This document shows, in pieces, positions 8,729 to 17,356 of a stretch of 38,335 bases of DNA. A program made the position numbers and the translations under genes. Numbering within the stretch: position 1 is the first letter of the stretch; each line of letters opens with the position of its first letter. The notes beneath the pieces were generated by a model. That model searched no databases and was not told the DNA's origin. It saw only the letters and a list, made by a program, of their open reading frames with translations. Source of the stretch: Myxococcales bacterium (GTDB lineage Bacteria > Myxococcota_A > Polyangia > GCA-2747355); assembly GCA_020431405.1 (NCBI GenBank), contig JAGQIK010000043.1, positions 1 to 38,335 of the forward strand, given 5' to 3'.

Positions 8729-9544
8729 TTAGCGCGAGCGCGGGTCGCCGGCCGGCGTGCGCGCCGTCACGGCCTCGAGGTGGTCGACGAAGGCCTCGTC
8801 GAGCCCGGCGGCGAGGCGGCTCTCGCGGTCGAAGCTCGCGCCGCGCGCGCGCCCTGGGCCAAGGCTGCCCGCCACGTTGTCGAGGTATGTCTGCCAGCTG
8901 TCGCTGTTGTCGTCACGCAGGCGCTGCAGCCAGCGCCAGCCGAAACGCACGTGGCGAATCTCGTCGGCGTGCACGGTCTCGAGCACCTGCGCGGTCTGCT
9001 CGTCGCCGGCCGCGCGCGCCGCGGCACAAAGCTCGCGCGCGAAGTCGAGGTTGGCGTTCTCGAAGGTCAGGCCCATGGTGCACATGAACGCCAGCGGCGA
9101 GTGGATGTGCTCGGCCTGGCGCCAGAAGTGCGCGGTGACCGGGTAGTCGCCGAGCGCGACGCCCAGCGCGGCCAGACGCTCGAGGTAGAGCGTGGTGTGG
9201 CGCTGCTCCTCGACGAGGATCGCCATCAGCCCACGCAACAGCTCGTCGGGCGCGTCGGGGAAGGCGAGCGCTGCCCACGCAAAAAGCTCGACCGCCTGCA
9301 GCTCGTGGTTGGCCAGCGCGTGCAGGATGCGCGCGCGCTGATGCGGGTCGGACATACCGCTCGCTGGTGGGACCCGCACGTCGCGGCCGGGCACCGGCGC
9401 GAGCTGTGCGGGTCGACCAGGCGCCGCGATGCGCTCGGGGCGCGGCCGCTCTGCCGGTAGCTGCAGCGGGGCGGACGGAGGTGTGAGCTTGTCGTCGAGT
9501 CGCGTCGAAATCACGACACGCCGGGCGTATCGGTACAAGTTCAC
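8729..9544 (-). CDS. DUF455 family ferritin-like protein
   Basis: Start taken at the GTG at 9544 (271 residues), because longer versions would run into the divergent gene; no clear Shine-Dalgarno was seen, so the start is uncertain. The ferritin-like four-helix ligand pattern is evident: HANHELQAVELFAW (E81), EEQRH (E113, H116), FENANLDF (E162) and ADEIRHVRFG (E195, H198), six positions suited to a di-iron or similar centre. This matches the DUF455 family, related to MiaE-like di-metal proteins, whose reaction is generally not established. The N-terminal 65 residues are low-complexity and basic. It is divergent from the acidic-protein gene, with 53 nt between them, so the two may share control. 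Confidence 0.85.
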   Translation of the reverse strand: MNLYRYARRVVISTRLDDKLTPPSAPLQLPAERPRPERIAAPGRPAQLAPVPGRDVRVPPASGMSDPHQRARILHALANHELQAVELFAWAALAFPDAPDELLRGLMAILVEEQRHTTLYLERLAALGVALGDYPVTAHFWRQAEHIHSPLAFMCTMGLTFENANLDFARELCAAARAAGDEQTAQVLETVHADEIRHVRFGWRWLQRLRDDNSDSWQTYLDNVAGSLGPGRARGASFDRESRLAAGLDEAFVDHLEAVTARTPAGDPRSR

Positions 9545-9569
9545 GCTCGCACGATAGCAGCAATGGTGG

Positions 9570-9586
9570 TTTGATCTGGGGTCAAA
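9570..9586. promoter_or_regulatory. Imperfect dyad in the 53-nt divergent region
   Basis: TTTGATC and GGTCAAA (9570-9576, 9580-9586) form a 7-bp inverted repeat with one mismatch and a 3-nt centre. It lies between the starts of the DUF455 gene and the acidic-protein gene and overlaps the ribosome-binding region of the latter (AAAGGAGG). It resembles an FNR/CRP-type half-site pair but has one base too many in the centre. It is a candidate operator. Confidence 0.35.
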
Positions 9587-9597
9587 GGAGGAGCGAG

Positions 9598-10032
<435 letters not shown>

Positions 10033-10086
10033 CCGCGGCGCGCGGCTTGGTCAGAACTTTCTGGCCGCAGGCGCGTCATAGGGTCC

Positions 10087-11475
10087 ATGCATGTCACGCT
10101 GGTCCTGACCCACCGCTGCAATCTCGCCTGCGACTACTGCTACGCCGGCGAGCACTACAAACGAGAGATGGATGACGACACGCTCCAGCGTGCCGTCGCG
10201 CTGCTTGTTGCCGACGCCGGCGCGAGCCCGGGCAGGGCGCGTCTGGGGTTCTTCGGCGGCGAGCCGCTGCTCGCCGAACCGCTTATGCGTCGGGCAGTTA
10301 GCCTGGCTCGCGAGACCGTGGCGCCTTACGGCGTAGAGCTCGACATCAGCTGCACCACCAACGGCTCGCTGGTCGGACCCCAGCAGGCGGCCTGGCTGGT
10401 GGAAAACGGCGTGCGCGTGACCGTCTCCATCGACGGCGTGCGCGAGGCCCACGAGGTGCAGCGGCCCTGCGCCGGCGGCCGCTCGAGCTACGATCAGTGC
10501 CTCGAGGGGCTGCTCAACCTGCTCGCCGCGGGCGGCAAGCCCGCCGCGATGATGGTCGTGACGCCCAAGACAGCGGCCTTTCTGTTCCGTTCGGTGAGCT
10601 GGCTGTGGGACCTCGGCGTCAACAGCGTACATGCCAACGTGGACGTGACGGCGAGCTGGAGCGCAGAGGCGCGCGAGGAGCTGGGCCGCGAGCTCGTCGC
10701 CGTCGGCCGCGAGCAGCTGGCGCGCAACCTGCGCGGCTGGCCGGTCTCGTTCGATCCCTTCGAGGTCTCGCTGCCCGACCACAAAGATGCCGATGACAGC
10801 GACCCGTCGGCGCCGCGCGCCACGCGCGTCGTCGTCGCCACCTCGGGCTGGCTCTACAGTTGCGCGCCGATGGTCGGCGAGGACCGCGACGACGGGCCCG
10901 AGGCGAAGCTGCGCATCGGGCATGTCAGCGACGCCCCCGAGACGATCGCCGCCGCGCGCCCGCGCGAGGGCAGCAGCTGCGGGCAGGGGGGCGCCTGCGC
11001 CTGCGCGGCGTACCTCGAGACCGGCGACCCCACACGCGGCGGCCCCGTCGGCTTGTGGTGGGGCGCCGTCTGTCGCCGCATCGGCTTCGCCATCGCCGCT
11101 GCGCTCGACGACCAGGGCGTGGCGCGCCCGGGCGACGAGCAGCCGCGCAAGCGCCGCCGCAGCCGCCGAGGGCTCGTCGGGCTGGTGGCCGGCGTCTCGA
11201 CCCTTCTCGTCGGCGGTGGCCTGTACCTGCAGCAGCTGCTGGCACCCAAGGCGAGCTGCCCCAACGTCAAGCCGACGAGACCCGCTGTGCGCGGCGTGAC
11301 GCTCGGCGGCGTGGGGCGCCCCGATCCAGAGCCGCCGCCGGCGCCGGGCAAGATGCTGATGCGGCCCAAGCCGCAGAAAACGCCGGCGGCGCCCAAGGTA
11401 GCGCCCGACAAGCCCCCCAAGACCAAGCCCAAGCGGCAGCCCGCGCGCGACATGATCGACGGCAAGATGGGCTAG
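10087..11475 (+). CDS. Radical SAM protein with C-terminal TM segment and Pro/Lys-rich tail
   Basis: The product is 462 residues. The radical SAM cluster motif is at the N-terminus, C11-NLA-C15-DY-C18-Y, followed by FFGGEPLL (SAM-binding GGEP motif) and the strands CTTNGSL and VSIDG typical of the SPASM/anaerobic sulfatase-maturase-like branch. Additional cysteines C259, C298, C304, C306 and C329 could bind an auxiliary Fe-S cluster. An RKRRRSRR stretch then leads into one hydrophobic helix (about 362-385), and the last 75 residues are Pro/Lys-rich and disordered. A membrane-anchored radical SAM enzyme of this shape is unusual. It follows the acidic-protein gene and precedes an M20 deacylase by 25 nt. 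Substrate unknown; peptide or protein modification is the family-based expectation. Confidence 0.88.
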   Translation: MHVTLVLTHRCNLACDYCYAGEHYKREMDDDTLQRAVALLVADAGASPGRARLGFFGGEPLLAEPLMRRAVSLARETVAPYGVELDISCTTNGSLVGPQQAAWLVENGVRVTVSIDGVREAHEVQRPCAGGRSSYDQCLEGLLNLLAAGGKPAAMMVVTPKTAAFLFRSVSWLWDLGVNSVHANVDVTASWSAEAREELGRELVAVGREQLARNLRGWPVSFDPFEVSLPDHKDADDSDPSAPRATRVVVATSGWLYSCAPMVGEDRDDGPEAKLRIGHVSDAPETIAAARPREGSSCGQGGACACAAYLETGDPTRGGPVGLWWGAVCRRIGFAIAAALDDQGVARPGDEQPRKRRRSRRGLVGLVAGVSTLLVGGGLYLQQLLAPKASCPNVKPTRPAVRGVTLGGVGRPDPEPPPAPGKMLMRPKPQKTPAAPKVAPDKPPKTKPKRQPARDMIDGKMG

Positions 11476-11500
11476 CGCCCTTAGATGCTATCGTAGCGGC

Positions 11501-12646
11501 GTGAACGCCGAGCAGATCCTCGAGCGGTTGATCGCGCACCCCACCGTCAGCCACCGCCCCAATGGCGCGCTGATCGACGACATCTGCGAGCTGCTCGACG
11601 CCCCCGGCGTGCTTATCGAGCGCCATGACGAGCTCGACGATCGCGCCAACGTGCTCGTCCGCATCGGCCCCGAGCCCGACGGCACGCGCGGCGGCCTGCT
11701 GCTCAGCGGCCACCTCGACGTGGTCCCCGCCGACGAGCCGGGCTGGTACAGCGATCCCTTCAAGCTCACGCGCCGCGATCTCGACGGTCACCTCGTCGCC
11801 CGCGGCGCAGCAGACATGAAAGGGTTTGTCGCGCTGGTCGTCGCCCTCGCGCGCGCGCTGCGCTCGCGCACGCTGCGCCAGCCGCTGATGCTGCTGTTCA
11901 CGCGCGACGAAGAGACGGGCACGCGCGGGGCACGCGCCTTCGCCGAGAGCTACAGCGGTGAAGCGCTGCCGCGCGCGGCGATCATCGGCGAGCCCACCGG
12001 CCTCGAGGTAGTCCGCGCGCACAAGGGCCACCTCGGTCTCGAGCTCGACATCGCCGGCCGCAGCGCGCACAGCGGCTACCCGCACCTCGGCGTCAACGCG
12101 ATCGAGATCGCCGGGCGCGCCATCGGCGCGCTGTCGCAGCTGACGCGCGAGCTGGCCAGCGAACGCCCACAGCACGCGATGCTCTTTCCCGAGGTGCCCT
12201 ACGTGCCGCTCAACATCGGCACCATCCACGGCGGCGCCGCCACCAACGTCGTGCCCGATCGCTGCGTGCTCGCGCTCGGTCTGCGTCCGCTGCCTGGCGT
12301 CAGCGCCGACGCGCTCGAAGCGCGCGTGCGCGACGTGCTCGCCGCCGCGCTGCCGGCCGACGCGTACCGGCTGACACGCACCAGCGACAGCCCGCCGCTG
12401 CTCTCACCCGAAGACGCGTCGATCCACCGCTGCCTCGTCGAGGTGATGCAGCAGCGCGGCGAGCGCGCTGTCAGCTACGCCACCGACGCCGGCTGGCTGC
12501 AGTCGCTCGGCGTGCAGTGTGTGATCTGGGGCCCCGGCCGCATCGAGGTCGCGCATCGACCCAACGAGGCGCTCGATCCCGAGCAGCTGCGATGCTGCGG
12601 CGAGCTGCTGCTGCCCATCGTCGAGCGCTTTTGCGAGGTGCGATGA
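11501..12646 (+). CDS. argE: M20 family metallohydrolase, acetylornithine deacetylase-like
   Basis: The product is 381 residues, normal for ArgE/DapE enzymes, from a GTG start 25 nt after the radical SAM stop. Zinc-site motifs are all present: SGHLDVVP (H71, catalytic D73), GAADMKG (D105), TRDEETGTRG (catalytic E137, ligand E138), GEPTG (E164) and AHRPNEAL near the C-terminus. The dimerisation domain lies between about 175 and 290 (HSGYPHLGVNAIE). Family role: hydrolysis of N-acetyl-ornithine or a related N-acyl amino acid or peptide in the cytoplasm. ArgE is the best match by motif, but no other arginine genes are near, so the substrate could differ. The stop overlaps the next gene (ATGA). 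Confidence 0.85.
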   Translation: MNAEQILERLIAHPTVSHRPNGALIDDICELLDAPGVLIERHDELDDRANVLVRIGPEPDGTRGGLLLSGHLDVVPADEPGWYSDPFKLTRRDLDGHLVARGAADMKGFVALVVALARALRSRTLRQPLMLLFTRDEETGTRGARAFAESYSGEALPRAAIIGEPTGLEVVRAHKGHLGLELDIAGRSAHSGYPHLGVNAIEIAGRAIGALSQLTRELASERPQHAMLFPEVPYVPLNIGTIHGGAATNVVPDRCVLALGLRPLPGVSADALEARVRDVLAAALPADAYRLTRTSDSPPLLSPEDASIHRCLVEVMQQRGERAVSYATDAGWLQSLGVQCVIWGPGRIEVAHRPNEALDPEQLRCCGELLLPIVERFCEVR

Positions 12647-13074
12647 GAGCCGCCGCGTCGCTCGCGCTGATCGCCGCGCTCGCGCTCGCGCTCGTGCTCG
12701 CGGCGTGCAAGCGGAGCGCGGAACCGGCGAGCGGCTCGGGCTCCGCTAGCGCCGCTGGCACCGCCAGCACCGCTAGCAGCGCCAAGCCCGGCGCTAACCG
12801 CTCGGCGAAGCTCTGCACCGACCTGCAGCGACAGGCCGAGCACCTGCTCGCCTCGGGCGGCCACTGCACCCGCGACGAGGACTGCGTCTGCGTCGGCCGC
12901 AACGTGCTCGGCTGCGGCGGCGCCACCGACGCGCGCACCGCGCGCCGCCTGTCCACGCTGCGCAAGCTCCATGGCCTGTCGGGCTGCGCGTCGTCGAGCC
13001 CGCGCTGCGGTCAACCGCGCTGCGGCTCCGCACGCTGCAGGGCCAAGCGCTGCGTCTCGGCCGCGAGCGGCTGA
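12643..13074 (+). CDS. Small cysteine-rich lipoprotein
   Basis: The product is 143 residues, starting at the ATG inside the ATGA overlap with the deacylase stop. The signal peptide has lipobox LAAC near residue 22, followed by a Ser/Gly/Ala-rich linker (residues about 28-52) and a compact Cys-rich domain: LC-x-D, GGHCTRDEDCVCVG, LGCGG, SGCASSSPRCGQPRCGSARCRAKRC. The even spacing suggests several disulfides or a metal site. It is translationally coupled to the M20 gene, but its function is not recognised. Frequent small Cys-rich lipoproteins of this type occur in Myxococcota; that is general knowledge, not proof of homology. Confidence 0.8.
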   Translation: MRAAASLALIAALALALVLAACKRSAEPASGSGSASAAGTASTASSAKPGANRSAKLCTDLQRQAEHLLASGGHCTRDEDCVCVGRNVLGCGGATDARTARRLSTLRKLHGLSGCASSSPRCGQPRCGSARCRAKRCVSAASG

Positions 13075-13092
13075 AGCTGAAAGCTCTCTCGC

Positions 13093-13230
13093 TCAGACGT
13101 TGAGCGTGTAGGTCACGTACGTCAAAAAGCCGATGATCTGCGCCGCCAGCAGCAGCCGAGCGCGACGGACGGCGGACCGCACTGTCTTTTCGTCGATGGT
13201 GGGCTCTGGCTTTGGCTTCATCTCGCGCAT
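13093..13230 (-). CDS. Small single-pass membrane peptide (45 aa)
   Basis: A short reverse-strand frame encodes MREMKPKPEPTIDEKTVRSA followed by a basic patch (VRRAR) and one hydrophobic helix (LLLAAQIIGFLTYVTYTL) ending in NV. GGGAG lies about 7 nt before the ATG at 13230; a second in-frame ATG at 13221 would give 42 residues. Charged cytosolic N-terminus plus single TM is the usual plan of small regulatory membrane peptides. No homology is recognised. It lies alone between the Cys-rich lipoprotein (converging) and the PEGA protein gene (its own strand, but 159 nt upstream). Confidence 0.5.
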   Translation of the reverse strand: MREMKPKPEPTIDEKTVRSAVRRARLLLAAQIIGFLTYVTYTLNV

Positions 13231-13388
13231 CCTCGGACTCCCGCTAGACGACGCAGCGAACCAAAGCAATGCACGTACCAGCCGATCGCTGTCGCAAGGT
13301 TGCGAAAGCTGGTGTCGGTGCTCGACGGAGCGTCAGAGGATCGGCGCCTACAGCAGCCACGGCTGTCGGCCACGGCCCGCTTGGCACC

Positions 13389-15530
13389 CTACTTGGTGGC
13401 GAGCTTGTCGATGTCGACCACCACGGGCTTGCCTTTGCTCAGGTCGAGCTCGACCAGGCGCGACTTCTTCTTGCGCGGGTTGACGAGCTTGACCTGCTGC
13501 TTGTACGCGAGCAGTCCCACGCTGCGCGCGCTGCCCGAGCCGTGTGCCACCTGCCAGCCCTTCTGCTTGACCGAGACCTTGGTGAAGCGCAGCTTGCGCG
13601 CCATCACGTCGCCGCGCCGGACGCGCAGCTTGATGCGCGTGTCCACGCGCAGCGGCCAACGGCTGAACAGCCGCACGACGTGCACACCCGGCGCGACCAT
13701 ACGATCGATGGGCAGGTCGAGCTCGACGTCGCCGAGCTGCGCTTTGAGCGGCACGTTGGCGACCAAGCGCAGCCGCCCGCCGTGCACCAGCTTGACCTTG
13801 CGGCTCAGGTGCGCGCCCGGCGTGGCGTTCCAGCGCATGGACCAGGGCACCAGATTGCCGCGGCGCAGCTGCAGCAGATAGGTCTGGCCGCTGGGCAGCG
13901 CGTGGCCGCCGAGAGGCGTGCGCTTGCCGGTGTCGACGTTGTTGATGAACAGCCGCGCGCCGGACGGTGTCGAGCGCAGGCTGACGCGTGCGAAGCCACC
14001 ATCGACGGCCAGCGGGCTGTGCACGGCGAGCACTTGCCCCGGCTCGACGCGCACGGTCTGCGTGCTGTCGGCGTGCCCATGAAGGTGCAGCGTGAGCCGA
14101 TAGTCGCGCGCCGGAGCCAGGCCCGGCAGCAGCGCGGGTGTGGTCTTGCCCGTGCTGCGCCCGTCGAGCTTGATCGCCGCGCCCGTCGGCGTGCTGCTGA
14201 CCTGCAGGCTGCCGCTCTTGGCGCGCAGCTCGAGCGCCACGGACTGCGACTGGTTGGCCTTGACGGTCACCACCTCGCGCGCGCTCTCGTAGCCGGCGAG
14301 GCGTGCGGCGATGGAGTAGGCGCGCTCTGCGGCGAGCCCTTTGATCTTGAGGCTCGGTGAGGCTTTCCCGCGTCGCGCGCCGCTGACGTAGACGACCGCA
14401 CCAGGCGGCGTGGTCGTGATCACCAGATCGCCGACCGCCGGTGCGCGCACGTAGGGTAGGGCGACAAAGATCGCCGCCGCCATCAGCAGCAGCACGGACG
14501 CCACCACCAGCGCGAGGGTCAGCCGCGGCGATGTCGCGCCGCCGCCGCCTGCGCTGGCACCGGCCCCCGACGCGATCAGCCGCCGCGGCGCGCGCGCGCT
14601 GCTCGCGACGTCGGCTCGCGAATCCGGCCGCTCCTCGTGAAAACCGAGATGCGTCAGCTGCTGGCGCGGCTTGCGCAGATCGATGCTGCAGATAACCTCG
14701 GTCGCAGCGCCCGGCAATACGCTGAAGATCAGCTCCGAGACGTGGTTGGCGACGATGTAGAGGCCCAGCCCCGCGCCCGACGCCTTGCGCTCGATCTGCG
14801 AGCCCTCGGCGGTCGCGCAGCGCTCGAGGTAGTCGAGCACTGTCTTGCGGTCGAGCGATCCGAAGCCGTCGCGCATTGCGAGCAAGAAGCGGCTGCCGTC
14901 ACAGGCGTACTGCAGCAGCACCGGACGCTCGACCTGCATCGAGAGCCGGTCTTTGGGATCGACCTCGCTGAAGACGCGCCCGCCCGCGGCGTCCACCGGC
15001 GCGTTGTAGAGCGCGTTCATCAGCAGCTCGTCGAGCACCGAGTCGATGGCCTCGCGATACTTGGCCCGCAGCCCGAGGGCCGAGGCGAAGCGACCCACCG
15101 CCGAGAGCGCCTGCATACGGTCGTCGTAGCTCGCGACAGCCTCCGAGTAGATGCGTACGCCCCACGGCACGACCTTGCCGAGGCCGAAGACGTCACCCCA
15201 CAAGAGCTTCGCCGAGACCGAGCTGAGCGTTGGCAGCGACAGGTCCTCGCTGACCAGCACCGAGCGCGTGGCCGGCACGCGCAGCTGGTGAACCATCGTT
15301 AGCAGATCGGGTTTGTCGACGAGCACGATCGCGCGCGCCTCGTCGAGCGTCTGCAGTCGGCCGACCAGCTGGGAGACATCATCGCCGGTCTCGGCGACCA
15401 CCAGATCGCACGCCTCGAGCTGATCGAGGTTGGCGATCACCTCAGTGTCACATCCTGTCGCGCCCACCGCGCCGCGCAAGCGAGGCGCGCCGGCCTTGGG
15501 CGCGTAGATCAACGCGCGCGGGATCAGCAT
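13389..15530 (-). CDS. Receiver-like / HATPase / TM / triple PEGA fusion protein
   Basis: The product is 713 residues from the ATG at 15530, chosen because AGGAG is 5 nt upstream. Residues 1-110 have a receiver-like alternating fold, with Glu where the phospho-acceptor Asp would sit (CDLVVAET). Residues about 125-285 form a GHKL ATPase-type domain with N-box DELLMNALYNA (167-177) and G-box GAGLGLYIV (252-260), as in anti-sigma/SpoIIAB-type kinases. A flexible linker follows, then one TM (about 337-359), then three PEGA repeats (STPSGARLFINN-type) at about 367-570 and a basic beta-rich C-terminal domain. No HisKA domain with a phospho-accepting His was seen. The layout suggests inside-out or outside-in signalling linked to the envelope. 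It lies 71 nt downstream of the Ser/Thr kinase gene, probably co-transcribed. Confidence 0.85.
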   Translation of the reverse strand: MLIPRALIYAPKAGAPRLRGAVGATGCDTEVIANLDQLEACDLVVAETGDDVSQLVGRLQTLDEARAIVLVDKPDLLTMVHQLRVPATRSVLVSEDLSLPTLSSVSAKLLWGDVFGLGKVVPWGVRIYSEAVASYDDRMQALSAVGRFASALGLRAKYREAIDSVLDELLMNALYNAPVDAAGGRVFSEVDPKDRLSMQVERPVLLQYACDGSRFLLAMRDGFGSLDRKTVLDYLERCATAEGSQIERKASGAGLGLYIVANHVSELIFSVLPGAATEVICSIDLRKPRQQLTHLGFHEERPDSRADVASSARAPRRLIASGAGASAGGGGATSPRLTLALVVASVLLLMAAAIFVALPYVRAPAVGDLVITTTPPGAVVYVSGARRGKASPSLKIKGLAAERAYSIAARLAGYESAREVVTVKANQSQSVALELRAKSGSLQVSSTPTGAAIKLDGRSTGKTTPALLPGLAPARDYRLTLHLHGHADSTQTVRVEPGQVLAVHSPLAVDGGFARVSLRSTPSGARLFINNVDTGKRTPLGGHALPSGQTYLLQLRRGNLVPWSMRWNATPGAHLSRKVKLVHGGRLRLVANVPLKAQLGDVELDLPIDRMVAPGVHVVRLFSRWPLRVDTRIKLRVRRGDVMARKLRFTKVSVKQKGWQVAHGSGSARSVGLLAYKQQVKLVNPRKKKSRLVELDLSKGKPVVVDIDKLATK

Positions 15531-15601
15531 CCCAGCTCCTGGCTGCACATGGGGCGATTATCGCTGAGCTTTTGTCTGGCGGCAAATCCGCGAAGACGCC
15601 A

Positions 15602-17275
15602 CTAGGGCACGTCGAAGCTGTACTTAGCGGCGCAACGCGTTTTGACGCGCCGGCGCGCCGCCGCCGGTACGTGCCCCAGCGCGTCCTGCACGCCTGCCAG
15701 GTCGCGATGCTTGCACATCGCCAGCGCCTGCACTTCGAACGCGCGCCAGCGATGGCCCGAGGGCAGCACCCGTGCGAGCTGGCGCGCGCGATCCCACGCA
15801 TCGAGCTCGCTGCGCCCGATGAGCGCGCGCGCCTCGGCCAGCTTTGCCCGCAGCTCCGCCGAAAGCGCCCCCACGCGAGCTTTGCTCGGCGCCTTGGTCT
15901 TGGCCTGAGTCTTCGCCCCGAGCTTGGACTTGGTCTTCGCCCCGAGCTCGGACTTGGTCTTGGTCGGGGTGTCGGTCTCGGACTTGGTCTTGGTCTTGGT
16001 CTTGGTCTCGCTCTCGGTCTTAGCCTTGGTCTCAGTCTTCGTCTTCGTCTCGCGGCCGGTGTCGCTCGCGACCTCCGCCCGACCGTCCTGCGACGCCTGA
16101 CTGCCCGAGCCCCCACGCATCCCGCGCACGACCATCACCCCAGCCACCGCCAGCGCGGCCGCTGTCACGATGGCCAGCAGCGCCGGCAGCCGCCCGCGCC
16201 GCGCCGGCCCTGCTGTCGGCTGCGCCGTCGGCGCCGCGGGCGTCTGCGGGGCGCTCGCCTGCTGAGCCACCGTCTCGGCCGTCCCCACGTCGTCCGTTCG
16301 TGGCGGGGGCCCCGTCTGACCAACCCGCGGCGGCAGGGTCGGCTGCGGTGAATCGCCCGCCAACGTCGCCATCGCCGCCATCTCGCGCACCGACGGCCCC
16401 AGCACCCGCGGCGTCGCGTACACCGACATCCCCATCGCGCGCGCCAGGTCGTTGGCAAAGTCGTTGACGGTCTCGTAGCGCGCGCCCGGCTCCTTGGCCA
16501 TCGCGCGCTCGACGACCTGCACCAGCGCGGCCGGCAGATCCGGCCGCAGGCTGCCCAGCGCGGGCGGCGCCTCGTGCACGACCTTGTAGAGCAGCTGCAG
16601 CGGGCGCGTCTCGTCGCGAAAGGGCGGACCGCCGGTGAGCATCTCGTAGGTGATGACCGCCAGCGCGTATTGGTCGGCGCGCGCGTCGACGTCACCGCTG
16701 TGGCCATCGGCCTGCTCGGGCGCCATGTAATGCGGCGTGCCGAACACGGCGTGCTCGCGCGTCAGCGCTGTCGCCGCGGTGTGCATCTTGGAGATACCGA
16801 AGTCGAGCAGCTTGATGTGCCACTCGCCGGTGCCGTCATCGCAGAGATAGACGTTCTCGGGCTTGAGATCGCGGTGGACGATGCCCTCGCGATGCGCCGC
16901 GCTGAGCCCCGAGGCCACCTGCCGCGCTACGTCCACCGCACGGGCGACCGGCATCGGCCGCCCGTCGAGCGCCTCGCGCAGCGACATCCCGGTGAGCAAC
17001 TCGAGCACCAGGTACGGCACGCCGTCGTCGAGCTCGCCCCAGTCCAGCGCGCGAATAATGTGCGGATGGGCCAGCTTGGAGGCCACCTCGGCCTCGCGCC
17101 GAAAGCGCAGCAGCGACTCTGGCGGCTGCTGCCCGGCGTGCTTGAGCACCTTGACGGCAACATGCTGCGGCAGCCTGAGGTGCTTGGCGCGCCAGACCTC
17201 GCCCATGCCGCCAACGCCGATGCGTCGCTCGAGCTCGTAGCGGCCGTCGATGACCCGACCAGGCTCTAGTTGCAT
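15602..17275 (-). CDS. Membrane-anchored Ser/Thr protein kinase
   Basis: The product is 557 residues. The kinase domain covers about 13-280 with all catalytic motifs: glycine loop RIGVGGMGEVWRA (18-30), K42, HRDLKPEN (D136), DFGIS (158-162), APEQ (185-188). A Pro/Ala/Gln-rich juxtamembrane region leads to one TM (about 363-385). The outer part starts with a low-complexity tract (409-462) built almost entirely of Thr, Lys, Ser and Glu (TKTETKAKTESETKTK). It ends in a helical domain of about 90 residues with two Cys. This is the Hanks-type PknB-like arrangement common in Myxococcota. The neighbouring HATPase-PEGA protein, 71 nt downstream on the same strand, is a plausible partner. Phosphorylation targets are unknown. 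Confidence 0.93.
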   Translation of the reverse strand: MQLEPGRVIDGRYELERRIGVGGMGEVWRAKHLRLPQHVAVKVLKHAGQQPPESLLRFRREAEVASKLAHPHIIRALDWGELDDGVPYLVLELLTGMSLREALDGRPMPVARAVDVARQVASGLSAAHREGIVHRDLKPENVYLCDDGTGEWHIKLLDFGISKMHTAATALTREHAVFGTPHYMAPEQADGHSGDVDARADQYALAVITYEMLTGGPPFRDETRPLQLLYKVVHEAPPALGSLRPDLPAALVQVVERAMAKEPGARYETVNDFANDLARAMGMSVYATPRVLGPSVREMAAMATLAGDSPQPTLPPRVGQTGPPPRTDDVGTAETVAQQASAPQTPAAPTAQPTAGPARRGRLPALLAIVTAAALAVAGVMVVRGMRGGSGSQASQDGRAEVASDTGRETKTKTETKAKTESETKTKTKTKSETDTPTKTKSELGAKTKSKLGAKTQAKTKAPSKARVGALSAELRAKLAEARALIGRSELDAWDRARQLARVLPSGHRWRAFEVQALAMCKHRDLAGVQDALGHVPAAARRRVKTRCAAKYSFDVP

Positions 17276-17356
17276 GTCGTCGGCGCCTTGTGCTGCCTAG
17301 TGCCCACCTGCTGCCATTGCTACCACGACCGCGCGTCATACGGTACGTTTGCAGAG

